NCBI GenBank assembly: GCA_964471535.1
Contig: CAYYHA010000025.1
Coordinates: 1 to 32,304 of the forward strand
Source: CAYYHA01 sp964471535
GTDB taxonomy: Bacteria > Myxococcota > Myxococcia > SLRQ01
Reading direction: 5' to 3'
DNA: 32,304 nucleotides
Below the pieces are notes generated by a model. It was given only the letters and a program-made list of their open reading frames with translations. It searched no databases and was not told where the DNA came from. This document shows, piece after piece, positions 7,097 through 14,064 of this stretch. Within the stretch, counting starts at the first letter, position 1. Each line of letters begins with the position of its first letter. The position numbers and the translations under genes are program-made.

Positions 7097-8772
7097 CGGG
7101 CGGGGCACTCCTGGCTCGCGCCAGGGCGGCGGCCGAGCGCCGAGGGGTCGAGGAGGTGGCCTTCGAACTCGCCTTCGCCCTCGAGCGGGGCTGTGGGGTC
7201 CTCGGACTGCCGCCGGGCCGGCTCGGCCCCGAGGAGGCGGGCCGCCTCTACGAGCAGCTCCTCGCCACCTGCTCCGCCTCACGGAAGGCGCTCGGTGCCT
7301 TCTACACCCCGCAGCCGGTGGCCCGGGCCATCGCCCGCCGCCTCCTCGCAGACGTCGACGCCGGCGGCCCGGTCCCTCGGATCATCGATCCCGCCTGCGG
7401 GACCGGCGCCTTCCTCCTCGCGGCGGCGCGGGCGCTCCGCCGCCGGGGCGTTTCCCCCCGAGCCATCGGGTGCGCGCTGTGGGGGATCGATCGGGACGCC
7501 GGCGCGCTCGCCCTGTGCCGTGCCGCGCTCCGCGCCGAGGGGATCGCCGTCCCCCGCGATCACCTGCTGCAGCAGGACGCGCTCCTTGCGCCGTGGCCAA
7601 GGGCACACTTCGATCGGATCCTCGGCAACCCCCCCTTCGTGAACATCGTTCGCCTGCCGGCGCCGCAGCGCCAGGCGCTGAAGGCGCGGTACCGAAGCTT
7701 CCGAAACAAGTGTGACCTCTACGGCCTCTTCGTCGAAGCGGGGATCGACCATCTCGCGCTGGGGGGGCGCCTGTCGTTCATCCTCTCGGACTCCTTTCTC
7801 GGGACCGACAGCTTCGCCCCCCTGCGCCGCCTCCTCTTCGCGTCGGAGGCACGGCGGGTGCGCCGCATCGACCGGCTCGCGGGAGCCACCTTCGGGGCGA
7901 AGGTGCGCGCGGTGGTCCTCGAAGTGGAGGCGCGCCCGCCCGACGCGGCGGTCCCTGTGGCTCTGGGGCGGATCGATGCGGCGGGACGCGTCGAGGCAGG
8001 ACACGCGCTGCCCCACGCGATCTTCCGCCGCCGGGCCGCTCGCAGCGCCGCGCTGCCGGAGGATGCGAGGCAGCTCGCCTGGGCGGAGGCGCTGGAGGCC
8101 GAGGCGAGGCCGCTCTCGGACTTCCTCGAACTCTCCCTCGGGGTGAAGACGGGGGACGATGGGCGCTTCGTCTCCCCGCGGCGGCGGGGCCGGAGTGCAC
8201 GGCGCTGCGTGCGGGGCCGCGACGTCGGCCCCTTCTCCATCACCGATCGGTGTTACATCGACTACCGCCCCGAGCGGCTGCGGGCGGTGCACGGTGCCCG
8301 CCCCCGGCGCCCGGAGAGTTTCCTGCGTCCCATGAAGCTGCTCCTCCGTGAGACCTCCGGCGCGCGGCTGATCGCCGCCGTGGACACGGAGGCGCGCATC
8401 CCCCTCGACACCCTCCACGCCCTCTACCCCCGGGCCGAGGGCCCGAATGGCCGCTCCCTCCACGGCTGGTGTGCCCTCCTCAACTCGGCGCCGCTTTGCC
8501 GGTGGTACGCGCTCCACCATCCGGGCCCCCACGTGAAGGCGGGCGAGGTGCGCCGCCTGCCCGTGCCGCCGCCGCGGCCCGAGCCCCTCTCGGCGCGCCT
8601 GAACGCCCTCCCCGCCCTCGCCGCCTACCTCGCCGGTGCGCCATGGCACCGGGACATCGAGGCCGCCCCCGAGGCGGTCCTCGACTGCCTCGGCCGATGG
8701 ATGAGCGGGCACAGAGATCCCCGGGGGCAGGCGGCGATCGACCGGCTCTGTGCGAAGCTCTACGGCGTATGA
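7093..8772 (+). CDS. Solitary N6-adenine DNA methyltransferase, TaqI/Eco57I type
   Basis: A protein of 559 residues that transfers a methyl group from S-adenosylmethionine to adenine in a specific DNA site. The gamma-class motif order is clear: motif X region G-A-F-Y-T-P-Q-P-V-A (68-77), SAM-binding motif I D-P-A-C-G-T-G-A-F (99-107) and catalytic motif IV N-P-P-F (179-182). The C-terminal half (from about 350) resembles the TaqI-type target-recognition domain. The 60 residues before motif X are too few for a nuclease domain, and no restriction gene adjoins, so it looks like an orphan enzyme. The start is the GTG at 7093, forming GTGA with the previous stop; an in-frame GTG at 7075 is possible. 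Its stop overlaps the glycosylase start (ATGA), suggesting coupled translation. Confidence 0.85.
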   Translation: MTGGALLARARAAAERRGVEEVAFELAFALERGCGVLGLPPGRLGPEEAGRLYEQLLATCSASRKALGAFYTPQPVARAIARRLLADVDAGGPVPRIIDPACGTGAFLLAAARALRRRGVSPRAIGCALWGIDRDAGALALCRAALRAEGIAVPRDHLLQQDALLAPWPRAHFDRILGNPPFVNIVRLPAPQRQALKARYRSFRNKCDLYGLFVEAGIDHLALGGRLSFILSDSFLGTDSFAPLRRLLFASEARRVRRIDRLAGATFGAKVRAVVLEVEARPPDAAVPVALGRIDAAGRVEAGHALPHAIFRRRAARSAALPEDARQLAWAEALEAEARPLSDFLELSLGVKTGDDGRFVSPRRRGRSARRCVRGRDVGPFSITDRCYIDYRPERLRAVHGARPRRPESFLRPMKLLLRETSGARLIAAVDTEARIPLDTLHALYPRAEGPNGRSLHGWCALLNSAPLCRWYALHHPGPHVKAGEVRRLPVPPPRPEPLSARLNALPALAAYLAGAPWHRDIEAAPEAVLDCLGRWMSGHRDPRGQAAIDRLCAKLYGV

Positions 8773-9317
8773 AGCGACTGGATCGAGCATTTTTCGCCCG
8801 GGACACGCGCACCGTGGCCAAGGCGCTCATCGGCTGCCGCCTCGTGCGCAAGGTCGGCGGCCGGCGCCTCTCGGGGCGCATCGTGGAGACCGAGGCCTAC
8901 CACGGCCCCGACGATCAGGCCTCCCACGCCCGTCGGGGTCCCACGCCCCGGGCGAAGATCATGTTCGGGCGTGCCGGGATCGCGTATGTGTACCTCATCT
9001 ACGGGATGCACCACTGTCTGAACGTCGTGACGGGCGAGGAGGGCTTTCCCTCGGCGGTCCTGATCCGCGGCCTCGACGATCTCGAAGGCGTCCGCGGGAA
9101 CGCGGTGGGGCCGGGGCGCCTCACCAGGCTCCTCTCCATACGCGTCGAGACCCACAACGGCGCCGACCTGACCGCACCGGAGGCGGATCTGTGGATCGAG
9201 GCGCCCCGCGAGGCGCCGCCGCCCTTCGAGGCGACCTGTCGCATCGGGGTCGACTACGCGGGTGAGTGGGCGAAGCGTCCCTGGCGCTTCGTGGTGCCCA
9301 AGGAGCACCGGCGATGA
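8769..9317 (+). CDS. mpg: 3-methyladenine DNA glycosylase, AAG/MPG family
   Basis: A 182-residue protein, a typical size for bacterial AAG-family glycosylases, which cut alkylated or deaminated purines from DNA to start base excision repair. Visible family blocks are R-I-V-E-T-E-A-Y (37-44), where the second Glu (E42) matches the catalytic water-activating residue of human AAG and Y44 a base-stacking tyrosine; the following GPDDQASHARRG; AYVYLIYGMHHCLNVV (72-87), which carries the intercalating tyrosine region; and GPGRLT (114-119). The ATG overlaps the methyltransferase stop (ATGA), and its own stop overlaps the next gene in the same way. The frame is open further upstream, but that part is a shadow of the methyltransferase gene. 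Confidence 0.95.
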   Translation: MKRLDRAFFARDTRTVAKALIGCRLVRKVGGRRLSGRIVETEAYHGPDDQASHARRGPTPRAKIMFGRAGIAYVYLIYGMHHCLNVVTGEEGFPSAVLIRGLDDLEGVRGNAVGPGRLTRLLSIRVETHNGADLTAPEADLWIEAPREAPPPFEATCRIGVDYAGEWAKRPWRFVVPKEHRR

Positions 9318-9937
9318 GCTGGGAGGCGCGCTGGCAGGCGGGACAAACCCCCTGGGATCTCGGTGGGAGTCCTCCCGTGCTCGAAGCGCGGGCCGAGTCG
9401 CTTCCCGGCGGCCGGGTGCTGGTGCCCGGCTGCGGCGCCGGCTGGGACGTTCTCACCCTCGCCCGGCCCGACCGGGAGGTCGTGGGTCTCGATCTCTCCC
9501 CCACGGCGCGCCGCCTCTTCGAGCGCATCCGCGCCGAGCGGGGCATCCCACCGGAGCGGGCGCGGGTGGAGACCGGCGACTTCTTCTCCTTCGAACCCGA
9601 AGCGCCCTTCGATCTCGTCTTCGACTACACCTTCTTCTGCGCCCTGCCACCCGAGCGGCGGGAGGCGTGGGCGGAGAAGATGTACCGGCTCCTCCGTCCC
9701 GGCGGCACGCTCATCACCCTCGTCTTTCCGGTGCGCGAGCCGAAGTGGCCGCCCCGCGGCTGCGATCCCGAGGCAGGCCCGCCCTTCCCCGTCCATCCCG
9801 ATCTCTACCGGGCCCACCTCGCACCCTTCTTCGAGGAAGAGGAGATGTCGAAGGTCACGCACTCGGCGCCCGGCCGGGAGGGGAAGGAGTGGTGGGGCCG
9901 CTGGCGCCGGCGTGAAGCGGTGGCACGCCGCGGGTGA
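9314..9937 (+). CDS. TPMT-family SAM-dependent methyltransferase
   Basis: A 207-residue class I methyltransferase of the thiopurine/thiol methyltransferase family. Typical of the family are W-E-A-R-W-Q-A-G-Q-T-P-W-D near the N-terminus (3-15), which folds over the active site, and motif I V-P-G-C-G-A-G-W-D (37-45) for SAM binding, with G-L-D-L (58-61) as the acidic strand. Bacterial members methylate thiols, selenium or tellurium compounds, or halides; which applies here is not visible. It is the last gene of the plus-strand chain (ATGA overlap with mpg at 9314-9317) and converges with pmbA, whose stop is six bases away. Confidence 0.88.
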   Translation: MSWEARWQAGQTPWDLGGSPPVLEARAESLPGGRVLVPGCGAGWDVLTLARPDREVVGLDLSPTARRLFERIRAERGIPPERARVETGDFFSFEPEAPFDLVFDYTFFCALPPERREAWAEKMYRLLRPGGTLITLVFPVREPKWPPRGCDPEAGPPFPVHPDLYRAHLAPFFEEEEMSKVTHSAPGREGKEWWGRWRRREAVARRG

Positions 9938-9943
9938 GCGCAC

Positions 9944-11305
9944 CTAGACGGTGACCGTGGTGCGGATCCACGGAAGGCGCGCCCGGGGGCCCACGTGGGT
10001 CTCCTGGGAGAGGGTCACCTCCGAGAACACCCCCTGTTCCCCCTCCCCGTCGAGGATCCGGCCGGAGACGTTCCAGCGGCCCGGCGCCAACAGCGCGGTG
10101 ATGCGGCCGTCCTCGATGGCGAAGCCGTCGAAGACCGAGGCGGTGAACGCCGCCCGCGCCCGGTCGGCGCCGTGCAGCCCCAGGCAGGCGAGGAGGTAGA
10201 CACCCCGGTCCACCCCTTCGAAGAGCGCCTCGCGGGAGATCTCGCCGGGCGCCATGACGAGGCCGGAGAGGGTGTCGCGGACCGGGGCTTCGCTCTCGTC
10301 CTCCACGAGCATGGGGCGGCGGTACCCATTTCCGGTCGTCTCGCGCCCCGCCTCCGCCGCCGAGCGCCGGCTCCACACCAGTCCCTTCGCCACACCCTCC
10401 TCGACGAGTGGTGTCGAGCCCGTCGGGGAGAGTTCGTCGTCGCAGGGGCGGGCACAGGAGAGCCCCTCATCGGTGCCCGTGTCGACGAGGGTGATGGAGG
10501 GGTGGAAGATCCGCCGCCCGGGTTCGATCTCCGTCAGTCCCGTGCGCAGGCTCGACCCGAGGAACTTCTCCTGCCCCACCACGCGCAGGAGGCTCTCCAC
10601 CAGACGCGGGTGGAGGATCGCGGTCACCTTCCCGCGCACCCCGAGATCGGCCGGCGCCACCACGCGGTCGGGAATCTCACTCAAGGTGCGTCTACCCAGG
10701 TCGCGGATCGACTCGAGACCCGATTCGTCGGGCGCCCGGTCGAGGTGAGCGAGCTGGTAGTGGCAGGCATTGACGAAGGCGGCGGCGTCTCCGGTGGTGC
10801 GCTTGAACGCGGCGAGCCCGTCCCGGGAGGCCAGCACCGTCCAGGTGGTGGAGAGGGAGACGCCGCCCTCGAGGCTGTCGAGGCGCCCGCTGCCCTCGGC
10901 GAAGGCCCGGTCGCGCAGTGCAGCCGCCAGATCGCGGAGCTTCTCCGGCTGGGTGATCCAGGGCTCCCAGGTGGCATCGTGCCACCGGGTGGTGGGTTCG
11001 ACCTGCGTCGCACCGAAACGCTCGAGGGGGGATGGCCGGGCGGCGGGGAGCGCAGCGCGCAGCGCCGCCTCGTTCTCGTCGAGGTCCAGGGTGGTGGTGG
11101 CGGCGATGGCTAGGCCCTTGGGTGTCAGCGCACGAAGCCCTACCTCCACCCGGCCCAGAGACATCTGGGGGGCGAGCTCGCGGTTCTTCACCTCGTAGCC
11201 GTAGGCATCGGTCCGAACGATGCGCACCTCCACGTCGCCGGCGAAGGCGAGGCCGCGCCGCACGATGTCGCGCGCGCGCTCCACGAGGGTTTCGAGAGTC
11301 TGCAT
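9944..11305 (-). CDS. pmbA: PmbA/TldE-family protein (partner of TldD)
   Basis: A 453-residue protein of the TldD/PmbA (U62) family. TldE/PmbA has the same fold as TldD but lacks the HExxxH zinc motif, and none is present here; it forms the active heteromeric protease with TldD. Recognisable family features are the N-terminal alpha/beta region followed by the long C-terminal beta domain with conserved Gly-rich turns (such as G-N-G-Y-R-R-P and G-L-V-M-A-P-G). In enterobacteria the complex degrades unfolded peptides and matures peptide products such as microcin B17. An AGGAGA ribosome binding site overlaps the tldD stop codon 12 bp upstream, so the two genes are translated as a pair. Confidence 0.88.
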   Translation of the reverse strand: MQTLETLVERARDIVRRGLAFAGDVEVRIVRTDAYGYEVKNRELAPQMSLGRVEVGLRALTPKGLAIAATTTLDLDENEAALRAALPAARPSPLERFGATQVEPTTRWHDATWEPWITQPEKLRDLAAALRDRAFAEGSGRLDSLEGGVSLSTTWTVLASRDGLAAFKRTTGDAAAFVNACHYQLAHLDRAPDESGLESIRDLGRRTLSEIPDRVVAPADLGVRGKVTAILHPRLVESLLRVVGQEKFLGSSLRTGLTEIEPGRRIFHPSITLVDTGTDEGLSCARPCDDELSPTGSTPLVEEGVAKGLVWSRRSAAEAGRETTGNGYRRPMLVEDESEAPVRDTLSGLVMAPGEISREALFEGVDRGVYLLACLGLHGADRARAAFTASVFDGFAIEDGRITALLAPGRWNVSGRILDGEGEQGVFSEVTLSQETHVGPRARLPWIRTTVTV

Positions 11306-11317
11306 CGCAGGTCTCCT

Positions 11318-12898
11318 CTACCAGCCGATGGTGATGGCGGGGGTGCGCCGGATGCGGGTGACGGGGCCGCCGTCGGTGACCGTCTTCGTCTGCCCCTTCC
11401 CGCAGAAGCCGGGGTCGTCGCACTTCAGCGGGCCCGCGAAGGCCTCGACCCCTTCGAGGGCGTCCACCGTGCGCACGGTGAGGTTGGCGGGGAGGAGCAC
11501 GTCGTCGGTGAAGGCCCCGTCGACGATGAGGCGGCCGTATTGGATGCTGGTGGCCATGCCGTCCTTGCTCACCGCACCGCCCTTCGAGCCCTCGAGATAG
11601 ACGCCGAAGGGGATCTCGGCGATGAGCTCCTCCACCGTGTCGTACCAGGGCGCGCCCTCGGCAGGGTACAGATAGGTGTTCGTCATGCGGGGGATACGCG
11701 GATCCCCGAGCTCGGAGAAGCCGCGTCCGTTGGGGGCCTGCCCGAAGTGATGGGCCGTCTCCCGGCTGTGGAGCATGCCCACGATCCGGCCGCCCCTCAC
11801 CAGACACACCGGCTGAACCTCCACCCCCTCGTCGTCGATGTAGTGGGTCCCGAAGCCGCGATCGGGATCGAAGGTTCCATCTGGATTGCGGATCTGTCCG
11901 TCGTAGAGATCCACCACCTCGGTGCCCAGGGGGTCCCGCGCCGGTTCGCCGCTCGGTTTCACGAGCCCCGATCCGCCCTCCTTCACGATGTCGGCCTCGA
12001 AGTTGTGGCCCTGCGCCTCGTGGACGAAGACCATCGCGGTGGAGTCGAGGACGAAGTGGGTGATCCGGTCGATCTCGTCCTGCTCGAGCTTACGGCCGCG
12101 ATGCAAGGCGATCGCCTTGCGGACGGAGCGGCCGAGCTGCTCTCGATGCTCCCCGCGCAGGCGTTCCGAGCCGGGCTCGAAGAAGAAGTCGAGGGCGCGG
12201 ATCTCACCGATGCGCTCCCGCTGCTCGGTGGTGCGCCCCGTCGCGGGGTCGCGCACGCGGGTGGTGAGGGAGAGGAAGGTGCTCGGCAGCACCTGCGTCT
12301 TGTAGAGACCTTCGGTGTCGGCGATGATTTTCTCCTCGGTCTGGAAGTACGCCCAGAGTTCGCTGCTCAGTTCGTAGCCATGGTCCTTCGCTTCCGTCTC
12401 CGCGGCGGCGGCTAGGAGGCCATCGATCTCGCGGGCGAGCGCTTCCACGAGGGGAAGGAGATCCCCGGAGCGCAGGTCGAAGGGCGCGGGATCTCCGTAG
12501 CGCACCCGCGCCTTGTTGGGGACGGGCGCCAGTCCGAAGTCGGGGTTGGGTTCCTGTAGGGCGAGCGCCGCGATCGCGTAGCGCAGGCGTTCCTCGAGGG
12601 CATCGAAGGGCAATAGGCCCACCGAAAGCTCCAGCTTCCGCCCTTCGTGGCCCACCAGGCGAAGCTGCAGCGCCCCCTTCGCCGAGAAGGGCTTGACGAT
12701 CTCTTCGCCCGAAGGAAGGCGGTTGTACTCGACCTTCGTGACCTCCTCGATGCACAGGTCCGCGTAGCGCACCTCGTCCGCGGCAGCGGCGCAGTCGAGG
12801 AGGGCTTCGGCGAGGGCGCGAAGCTCCCGCTCTCGCTTCGGTGCGGTGGGATCGGAGAAGGAGACGTCGGGCAGAGGGATTCGGCGTGCGCTGCACAT
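11318..12898 (-). CDS. tldD: TldD metalloprotease
   Basis: A 526-residue TldD-family zinc peptidase, longer than the E. coli protein (481). The metal site is H-E-A-Q-G-H at 293-298 (HExxxH: H293, E294, H298), and a conserved cysteine at 499 in G-F-C-G-K-G-Q matches the third zinc ligand of TldD. The protein ends in the typical T-P-A-I-T-I-G-W tail. With PmbA/TldE it forms a barrel-shaped protease whose active site lies inside, acting on unfolded peptides in the cytoplasm. The start at 12898 has no strong ribosome binding site. It is separated from the upstream ileS-lgt block by a 531-bp non-coding stretch with strong inverted repeats. Confidence 0.92.
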   Translation of the reverse strand: MCSARRIPLPDVSFSDPTAPKRERELRALAEALLDCAAAADEVRYADLCIEEVTKVEYNRLPSGEEIVKPFSAKGALQLRLVGHEGRKLELSVGLLPFDALEERLRYAIAALALQEPNPDFGLAPVPNKARVRYGDPAPFDLRSGDLLPLVEALAREIDGLLAAAAETEAKDHGYELSSELWAYFQTEEKIIADTEGLYKTQVLPSTFLSLTTRVRDPATGRTTEQRERIGEIRALDFFFEPGSERLRGEHREQLGRSVRKAIALHRGRKLEQDEIDRITHFVLDSTAMVFVHEAQGHNFEADIVKEGGSGLVKPSGEPARDPLGTEVVDLYDGQIRNPDGTFDPDRGFGTHYIDDEGVEVQPVCLVRGGRIVGMLHSRETAHHFGQAPNGRGFSELGDPRIPRMTNTYLYPAEGAPWYDTVEELIAEIPFGVYLEGSKGGAVSKDGMATSIQYGRLIVDGAFTDDVLLPANLTVRTVDALEGVEAFAGPLKCDDPGFCGKGQTKTVTDGGPVTRIRRTPAITIGW

Positions 12899-12973
12899 GG
12901 AAAGCGATCCATAGCGCGGGGCTGGCCTCCGAGGCCACCCGGTGGATTCTGCGGAGCGCCGTGAGGAAGAAGA

Positions 12974-13050
12974 GGGCCCCCGGAGAGCGGGCGAATCCTC
13001 GGCATGCGGGGGGGCGTCATGCCGAAGGCCCGTATTCCCTCCGGGGGCCC
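12974..13050. repeat. Long nested inverted repeat upstream of tldD
   Basis: Three collinear paired segments share one centre: GGGCCCCCGGAG (12974-12985) with CTCCGGGGGCCC (13039-13050), 12 bp perfect; CGGGC (12988-12992) with GCCCG (13028-13032); and TCGGCATG (12999-13006) with CATGCCGA (13018-13025), 8 bp, leaving an 11-nt loop. As RNA it would fold into a 77-nt rod on either strand. It begins 76 bp upstream of the tldD start and has no T tract. It may be a leader structure, a structured RNA, or a bidirectional terminator-like element. Confidence 0.8.
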
Positions 13051-13360
13051 AGACTGCCGGAGCCGCGTCCTCCCGGCTCCGTGGCCGCTACCATACACCC
13101 CCTGGGGGATTTCTTCTACTTTTCTCCGCCCCGGTGGGTCCGCCGTGCCCGATGCTCCCCAAGTCGCACCCGATTGCCCCCTCGCGGGGGTCGCAGATCC
13201 CACCCGGCCTCCTGCCCGGGGGCTTTGGAACAGACCCCCCAAAGGAGAACTAGCGCCCCCTGCGCGCTGCGACCCCCCCGAGTCGCTCGCTGCAGAGGGC
13301 GCCAGTGCCGTCTACCCTAGCGGGGCCGGGACGCCGCGGCTGTGACCGCCCGCACGCCCG

Positions 13361-13378
13361 GGGCACGAGGCCGTGCCC
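13361..13378 (-). terminator. Possible hairpin terminator after the ileS-lgt block
   Basis: A 7-bp perfect stem (GGGCACG / CGTGCCC) with a 4-nt loop (AGGC on the plus strand), about 52 bp past the stop codon of the last gene of the block. No T run follows on the minus strand, so intrinsic termination is doubtful; it may be only a mRNA 3' end stabiliser. Confidence 0.3.
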
Positions 13379-13429
13379 GAGCCCGCCCATGGCACGCCGC
13401 GATCGGAGCGATGGCACGGGGCGGGCCGC

Positions 13430-14041
13430 CTACCGCGGCACCGCCTTCAGCACCGCCTTCCCGTTCTTGATCACCACCTTGAAGTCCACGCTCTTGGCGT
13501 TGTGTTTCTTCTTGATGGCGGGAATCTGCTTGGCCAGGCTCCGGCGCATCGCTTCGAGGGAGAGCCCGGAGGTGTCCTCCTTGCACCGCTTCTTCGCGGT
13601 GACGAAGGCGTTGAAGAGCTTTTCGAGCTTCTCGTCGGGCAGTCCGTCGACCCCCCGCTGCTTCGCAGCCGGGCGCGTCTTCTTCGCCGTCTCCCGAGCG
13701 CTCTGCTCCTGGCGGGCGCGGCTGCGCAGGCGCGCCTTGAACACGTCCCGGCGGTAGCGGCCCTCCTCGATCTCCTTCACCGTACGCTCCCACATCCGCT
13801 CGTAGGAGAGGTACTTGTTCCACAGCGTGTTCAGCTTGAACTTCAGCGCCGTGTTGCGGATGAACTCCCGCTTGAGCGCCATGAGCTTCTGGCGGAGCTG
13901 CTCCTTGCGCTGGGTGGGTGCCCGCAGCTCCATCCCCAGGAAGTACTGCTCGTAGCGGACCTTCAGCTCGTTCAGCTCCTCGTCCAGCTGATCGATGGTC
14001 GCAGCGATCTCTGCGTTCTTGTTCTGGGGAGGGCGCGCCAT
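13430..14041 (-). CDS. MXAN_5187 C-terminal-domain-like protein
   Basis: A 203-residue, very basic, helical protein. Residues about 8-70 are predicted coiled coil (Glu/Lys/Leu repeats). About 100-130 is an Arg/Ala/Lys-rich linker. Residues 133-203 match my memory of the domain at the C-terminus of Myxococcus MXAN_5187: L-P-D-E-K-L near its start, A-K-K-R-C around 149-153, and S-V-D-F-K-V-V-I-K-N-G-K-A-V-L-K-A-V-P at the end. The family is mainly found in myxobacteria and its function is unknown; charge and coiled coil suggest binding to nucleic acid or a cytoskeletal partner, which is inference. It lies 23 bp downstream of lgt and is likely co-transcribed. The start ATG at 14041 has only a weak ribosome binding site. 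Confidence 0.72.
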   Translation of the reverse strand: MARPPQNKNAEIAATIDQLDEELNELKVRYEQYFLGMELRAPTQRKEQLRQKLMALKREFIRNTALKFKLNTLWNKYLSYERMWERTVKEIEEGRYRRDVFKARLRSRARQEQSARETAKKTRPAAKQRGVDGLPDEKLEKLFNAFVTAKKRCKEDTSGLSLEAMRRSLAKQIPAIKKKHNAKSVDFKVVIKNGKAVLKAVPR

Positions 14042-14064
14042 CGAGGGGACACGATTCTATCCCC

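Larger units (their letters stand above)
12899..13429. other. 531-bp non-coding stretch with clustered inverted repeats
   Basis: No supportable gene on either strand. It holds at least four inverted repeats: the large nested hairpin at 12974-13050, an 11-bp palindrome at 13098-13108 (CCCCCTGGGGG), a 5-bp stem with TCGC loop at 13177-13190 and a 7-bp stem at 13361-13378. A T-rich patch on the plus strand (13109-13125, ATTTCTTCTACTTTTCT) is the only AT-rich part. On the minus strand, a weak -10-like TATGGT just downstream of the 11-bp palindrome could serve tldD, giving a leader of nearly 190 nt that includes the large hairpin; that is speculative. Confidence 0.55.

Noticed and set aside
5657..7282. 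Minus-strand open frame opposite FTR1 and the cytochrome, crossing the assembly gap
   Set aside because: It runs through the Ns and is an Arg/Pro/Glu-rich shadow of the plus-strand genes.
7279..8790. Minus-strand open frame of 503 codons opposite the DNA methyltransferase
   Set aside because: The methyltransferase motifs on the plus strand are decisive; the antisense translation has no recognisable domain.
11540..12415. Plus-strand open frame of 291 codons opposite tldD
   Set aside because: tldD with its HEAQGH motif is on the minus strand; this frame is its shadow.
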